Source: an uncultured Desulfobulbaceae bacterium
Lineage (GTDB): Bacteria > Desulfobacterota > Desulfobulbia > Desulfobulbales > CALZHT01
Reading direction: 5' to 3'
Assembly (NCBI GenBank): GCA_945787445.1
Contig: CALZHT010000037.1
Location: forward strand, 1-37,103
DNA: 37,103 bases
This document shows positions 33,509-37,103 of the stretch, in pieces. The stretch's first letter is position 1, and every line of letters begins with the position of its first letter. The translations under genes and the position numbers were made by a program. A model generated the notes under the pieces. It searched no databases. It saw only the letters and a program-made list of their open reading frames with translations, and was not told the DNA's origin.

Positions 33509-35146
33509 ATGGCAGAACCTGTAAAACGAAAGCGGTTTGGTGACATTCTTGTTGAAGGTGGACTTATTTCCGCAACCCAGCTCGAACAGGCCCTGGCCCA
33601 TGGTAAAGACAAAAATATCAAACTTGGCCAAGCATTACAGGAGCTTGGTTTTGTAAACGATATTGCCGTTGCAAAAACGCTTGCCAAACAGCTTAACATC
33701 CCATTCGTTGACCTGGAAAAAATTGTCATTGATCCGGAAATTGTCAGTTCAATCCCTGAGCTGATCGCCAGAAAACACAAAGTCATAGCGCTCGGTAAAC
33801 GGCCGGGAGAGCTTTTAGTAGCCTTTGCCGATCCCTTAAATATTTTTGCCCTGGATGAAATCACCAAACAGGTTGAAGATAAAGTTGTCAGCAGCGTAGG
33901 TGTTGAATCAAGAATAGCCTCGGCCATAGATCGATATTATACAACAGAAGCCCGACTTCTTGAAAATGAGGCCACAGGTGAAGAATCCGAGGCAGTGACA
34001 GCAGTCAACGAACTGCTCTTGCAGGCTGTCCGTGAAGAAGCGAGCGATATCCACATTGAACCCTCGGAAGATAAAGTACGGGTACGGTTCCGCATAGACG
34101 GAATCCTGCGGCAAACTAAAGAATATTCTTTTTCCATGCACCCCAGTATAATTTCTAGAATAAAAATTCTTTCCCAATTGGATATCGGTGAACGCCGAAA
34201 ACCCCAAGATGGTCGTTTTGAGATGCCAATCTCCGGTCGTCACTTTGACGTGCGTACCTCTACATTACCGCTTAACCCCCTTGAAAAGGTGGTAATGCGT
34301 CTGCTGGACAAATCAAAAATCCGCATCGACATGCAGGACCTTGGTTTTGAGCCGGATCAGAATACCCTTTTTGAAAAACACCTCCACCATCCCCATGAGA
34401 TTATTCTGGTGACCGGTCCCACTGGAAGCGGCAAAACCACGACCCTTTATGCTGCACTCAACTTCATTAATTCCGTTGAAAAAAACATTGTCACAGTAGA
34501 AGACCCGGTTGAATATGAATTGACCGGCGTCAATCAGGTGCAGGTGAATCCCAAGGCCGACCTGACCTTCAACACCTCCCTCCGTTCTATCCTGCGTCAG
34601 GACCCCGATATTGTGATGATCGGGGAAATCAGGGATGTGGAAACCGCCGAAATCGCTATCCAGGCAGCCTTAACCGGACATCTGGTCCTTTCTACTTTAC
34701 ACACAAATGATGCCTGCGGCTCCATAACCCGTTTGGTGGACATGCAAATCCCACCGTTTCTGATTGCCTCTGCTCTAGGACTGGTTCTGGCCCAGCGGTT
34801 GGTGAGGCTCCTCTGCCCAAAATGCAAAGAAGCATTCACTCCACCTGCCAATATTCAGGAAGATCTGGATATAGAGTATGATGAAAACCGTAAATTTTTT
34901 CGTGCCACAGGCTGTGAAAAATGCGACCAGAACGGTTACAAAGGCAGATTGGCCTTATATGAAACGTTACCCATTTCCAAAGAAATTGAAACCCTGATCA
35001 TGGCTAAAGCTTCAAGCCATAACCTTTTCCGGCAAGCTGTCCAGGAAGGACTGGTTTCTCTGCGTCAGGCCGGGATCAATAAAATGCTGGCCGGCACCAC
35101 CTCTTTGGATGAAGTTTTACGCGTAACCTTGGATACCAAGGAGTAG
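33509..35146 (+). CDS. mshE: Pilus assembly ATPase MshE (PilB/GspE family)
   Basis: A 545-residue extension ATPase. The N-terminal MshEN-type region has two 24-residue motifs at residues 9-32 and 38-61 separated by five residues, the layout known to bind cyclic di-GMP in V. cholerae MshE. R9, G11, L14 and G18 are kept, but the first motif ends Gly32 instead of Gln, and the second begins Lys38 instead of Arg. The ATPase core carries GPTGSGKTT (Walker A, about 302-310), an Asp box EDPVEY, GEIRDVETAEIA and LSTLHTND. A C-terminal zinc-type CPKC/CEKC cluster precedes YKGRLALYE. AGGTGT precedes the ATG. It would power pilus polymerisation from the cytoplasmic face. Confidence 0.93.
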   Translation: MAEPVKRKRFGDILVEGGLISATQLEQALAHGKDKNIKLGQALQELGFVNDIAVAKTLAKQLNIPFVDLEKIVIDPEIVSSIPELIARKHKVIALGKRPGELLVAFADPLNIFALDEITKQVEDKVVSSVGVESRIASAIDRYYTTEARLLENEATGEESEAVTAVNELLLQAVREEASDIHIEPSEDKVRVRFRIDGILRQTKEYSFSMHPSIISRIKILSQLDIGERRKPQDGRFEMPISGRHFDVRTSTLPLNPLEKVVMRLLDKSKIRIDMQDLGFEPDQNTLFEKHLHHPHEIILVTGPTGSGKTTTLYAALNFINSVEKNIVTVEDPVEYELTGVNQVQVNPKADLTFNTSLRSILRQDPDIVMIGEIRDVETAEIAIQAALTGHLVLSTLHTNDACGSITRLVDMQIPPFLIASALGLVLAQRLVRLLCPKCKEAFTPPANIQEDLDIEYDENRKFFRATGCEKCDQNGYKGRLALYETLPISKEIETLIMAKASSHNLFRQAVQEGLVSLRQAGINKMLAGTTSLDEVLRVTLDTKE

Positions 35147-35153
35147 ATAAAGC

Positions 35154-36392
35154 ATGGCGCTCTTCAGTTATGAAGCCATAAATGCGACAGGAAAAACCCA
35201 GACCGGTACATTTACAGCTGAACTTTCCCAAGAAGTCGAACGATGGCTCCTGGAAAAAGGCTTGAGTCCGATCAGTATCCGGATGGTTGCGGAAAAAATC
35301 GGACCAGACTACGAACAGCATGAAACAAAAATATCACTTTTAGATAAAATCTCCGGCGTAAAAATTGAAGACCGCATCCTATTCTGCAGACAGATCGCCA
35401 CCATGCTGGACGCCGGTGTACCTGTGCTGCAATCCTTAAAAATATTGCGACAGCAAGTTACCAATCCAATTCTCAAACAGATAATCGCAGACATAGCCAC
35501 TAATGTTGAACAGGGGGCCAGCTTAAGCGATTCCTTTGCCCAATTCCCCAAAATATTCGGGCAATTGTTTCAGAATGTCATCAAAATTGGTGAAGAATCA
35601 GGAAATTTGGACAACTCCTTCAGCTACCTTGCACTGCTCTACGAAAATGAAAAAGATGTTAAAGAACGGATCAAATCTGCCACCAGATATCCGAAAATCG
35701 TAATATCAGCCTTATTCGTTGCGGTCTTTTTCCTTATGTCTTTTGTGGTCCCTAAATTTATCAGCCTGTTTGAAAAGGGTAAAGTTGAACTTCCTTTAGC
35801 TACAAAAATTCTCATTCTGATAAGCAATTTCTTTTCACACCACTACCTGGCAATTTTCATCGGAATAGTTGTCTTAATCATAAGCTACCATGTTGCCATA
35901 CGCTATGAGGAGGTCATTCTTTTTCGGGACAGGATGCTCCTCAGAACACCGATCTTCAGCGACCTCTACACAAAGATTTACATGTCCCGTTTCTGCCGAG
36001 TTTTTGCAGTATTAACCAAAAGCGGCATTGATATAATCAAAACCCTGAGGCTTTCCGCATCAGCCCTCGATAATCTCATCCTCTTCCGAATGATTGAGCA
36101 GGTGACTGGAGAAGTGGAGGAAGGTGCTAATCTGCATAGCTCCATGGACAAACATCCACAGCTTCCTGCCATGGTTGTCCAAATGGTTGCCGTGGGCGAG
36201 GAATCAGGGCAACTTGACACCATGATGGATAAAGTAGCCGACTATTATGAAGTAGAAACAGATTATACTATTAAAAACCTGTCAACGCTGATCGAACCCA
36301 TACTACTGCTGTTCATGGGGATCATGGTCTGCTTTATCGCCCTTGCCATCTTCCTGCCCATGTGGAATATGATGAGTGTCATGCGTGGCTGA
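35154..36392 (+). CDS. mshG: Inner-membrane platform protein MshG (PilC/GspF)
   Basis: A 412-residue polytopic protein with two T2SF domains. Domain 1 (about 70-195) contains LFCRQIATMLDAGVPVLQSL and KIGEESGNLD. Domain 2 (about 275-400) contains RFCRVFAVLTKSGIDIIKTL and VAVGEESGQLDTMM. Three membrane segments lie at about 175-205, 220-245 and 375-400. The duplicated motif and length fit PilC/GspF platform proteins, which couple the ATPase to pilin insertion. GGAG at about 35139 serves the ATG eight codons after the mshE stop region. Its stop overlaps the next reading frame by 8 bases. Confidence 0.93.
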   Translation: MALFSYEAINATGKTQTGTFTAELSQEVERWLLEKGLSPISIRMVAEKIGPDYEQHETKISLLDKISGVKIEDRILFCRQIATMLDAGVPVLQSLKILRQQVTNPILKQIIADIATNVEQGASLSDSFAQFPKIFGQLFQNVIKIGEESGNLDNSFSYLALLYENEKDVKERIKSATRYPKIVISALFVAVFFLMSFVVPKFISLFEKGKVELPLATKILILISNFFSHHYLAIFIGIVVLIISYHVAIRYEEVILFRDRMLLRTPIFSDLYTKIYMSRFCRVFAVLTKSGIDIIKTLRLSASALDNLILFRMIEQVTGEVEEGANLHSSMDKHPQLPAMVVQMVAVGEESGQLDTMMDKVADYYEVETDYTIKNLSTLIEPILLLFMGIMVCFIALAIFLPMWNMMSVMRG

Positions 36393-37103
36393 AAGTTCCA
36401 AGGCCAATAATCAAACCAGCTCAAACCACATGCTGAAACACGTATCGTCATCTTTCCCACAGCAATTCATCCACATTGCTCTGCTTACACTTTTTATTTC
36501 TATTGCTTATTTCCCATCCCTTGATGTGCCATTCATATTTGACGACCAGCCCAACATTGTTCTGAATCCCTCTGTGCACCCGGAAAAATTTTCCGAAATA
36601 TGGGAGGCTACAAAATCCCCTTACTCCTCTTCCCGTCCCTTGGCCATGATGTCCTTTGCCTTCAATTATTGGCTGCATGGTCTTGATTACTTTGGCTATC
36701 ATATCGTCAATATCCTCATCCATATATTGAATGCCTTTTTGTTATATAAAATAATTAGTGCATTTCCCTTAAAAGCAACGCAGAAAACTTCCAAACACTC
36801 TTTCACGTATAACACCCAAAATCTTGCCTTTTGGAGCGCGGCTCTCTGGGCTATGAATCCAATCCAAACCCAAGCGGTCACCTATATTGTGCAGCGCATG
36901 ACCTCAATGGCGACCTTTTTCTACTTCAGCGCCATCCTTACTTTTCTGCTCTGGCGGAACAAAAAACTTTCAACCATCACAGCTTTTTCGATAATTATTG
37001 CCAGTTTCATTTTGGGTATGGCGTGCAAAGAAATTGTTATCACCCTGCCCTTTGCTCTCCTGCTTCTGGATTGGCTCTTGTATTCAAAAACCACGACAAA
37101 GAG
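36385..37103 (+). CDS. TMTC-like membrane glycosyltransferase, partial (3' end missing)
   Basis: A partial frame running off the window, at least 239 residues. A GTG at 36385 overlaps the mshG stop by 8 bases; an ATG at 36430 is an alternative, and neither has a strong ribosome-binding site. The sequence has an early membrane segment, then FDDQPNIVLNPSV, SSRPLAMMSFAFNYWLHG, NPIQTQAVTYIVQRMTSMA and GMACKEIVITLPFALLLLDW. These blocks are typical of multi-spanning proteins annotated as TMTC/O-mannosyltransferase-like with TPR tails. In this position it might modify pilin, but that is only inference. Confidence 0.75.
   Translation, partial: MAESSKANNQTSSNHMLKHVSSSFPQQFIHIALLTLFISIAYFPSLDVPFIFDDQPNIVLNPSVHPEKFSEIWEATKSPYSSSRPLAMMSFAFNYWLHGLDYFGYHIVNILIHILNAFLLYKIISAFPLKATQKTSKHSFTYNTQNLAFWSAALWAMNPIQTQAVTYIVQRMTSMATFFYFSAILTFLLWRNKKLSTITAFSIIIASFILGMACKEIVITLPFALLLLDWLLYSKTTTK

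Noticed and set aside
1-37103. tRNA, rRNA, CRISPR, prophage or transposase genes
   Set aside because: None was recognised on either strand. Repeats seen are inverted intergenic elements, not regularly spaced arrays.

Overview
The window looks like chromosomal DNA of a Gram-negative bacterium, most likely a member of the Desulfobacterota (former Deltaproteobacteria). This is an inference. It rests on an MSHA-type pilus locus with a secretin and an outer-membrane barrel, a CheB/CheR/hybrid-kinase/diguanylate cyclase cluster, a CooC-like maturase, and several families of short dispersed inverted repeats of a kind I associate with that phylum. I do not commit to a genus. No tRNA, rRNA, CRISPR array, phage or insertion-sequence transposase was seen.

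Left part (about 1-8.3 kb) holds single genes: an outer-membrane beta-barrel converging on a TPR lipoprotein; an unknown 252-residue protein; a Fur repressor fused to a FeoA domain, behind a NamZ/DUF1343 muramidase; a methyl-accepting chemotaxis protein whose C-terminal tail ends in a possible CheR-docking pentapeptide; and a CooC-like nickel-maturation ATPase. Intergenic spaces carry dispersed repeats and one strong terminator.

Central part (8.7-15.7 kb, minus strand) is an apparent four-gene signalling operon: REC-GGDEF diguanylate cyclase, a very large hybrid histidine kinase with three receiver domains, CheR and CheB. The CheB gene appears to have suffered an internal deletion that shifts frame near its 3' end. 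From 16 to 20.4 kb come a zinc-ribbon/DUF2007-like protein, a hotdog acyl-CoA thioesterase, a lipoprotein, a small acidic protein, a Cys-rich metallothionein-like lipoprotein and a tRNA-dihydrouridine synthase.

Right part (20.7 kb to the end, plus strand) is a long MSHA-like type IV pilus locus. It runs: MshQ-like giant exoprotein, four minor prepilins in the order H-I-J-K (MshC, D, O, P), a major-pilin-like gene with its own apparent promoter, a TPR/MshN-like protein, PilM/N/O/P-like alignment proteins (MshI, PilN-like, MshJ, MshK), secretin MshL, AAA ATPase MshM, assembly ATPase MshE, platform protein MshG and the start of a TMTC-like membrane glycosyltransferase cut by the window edge. Compared with Vibrio as I recall it, the pilin block precedes the machinery block. 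Two non-coding repeats interrupt the operon at the L|M and M|E junctions. MshE retains the two-motif MshEN layout known to bind c-di-GMP, with substitutions, so the diguanylate cyclase operon upstream could plausibly feed pilus control.
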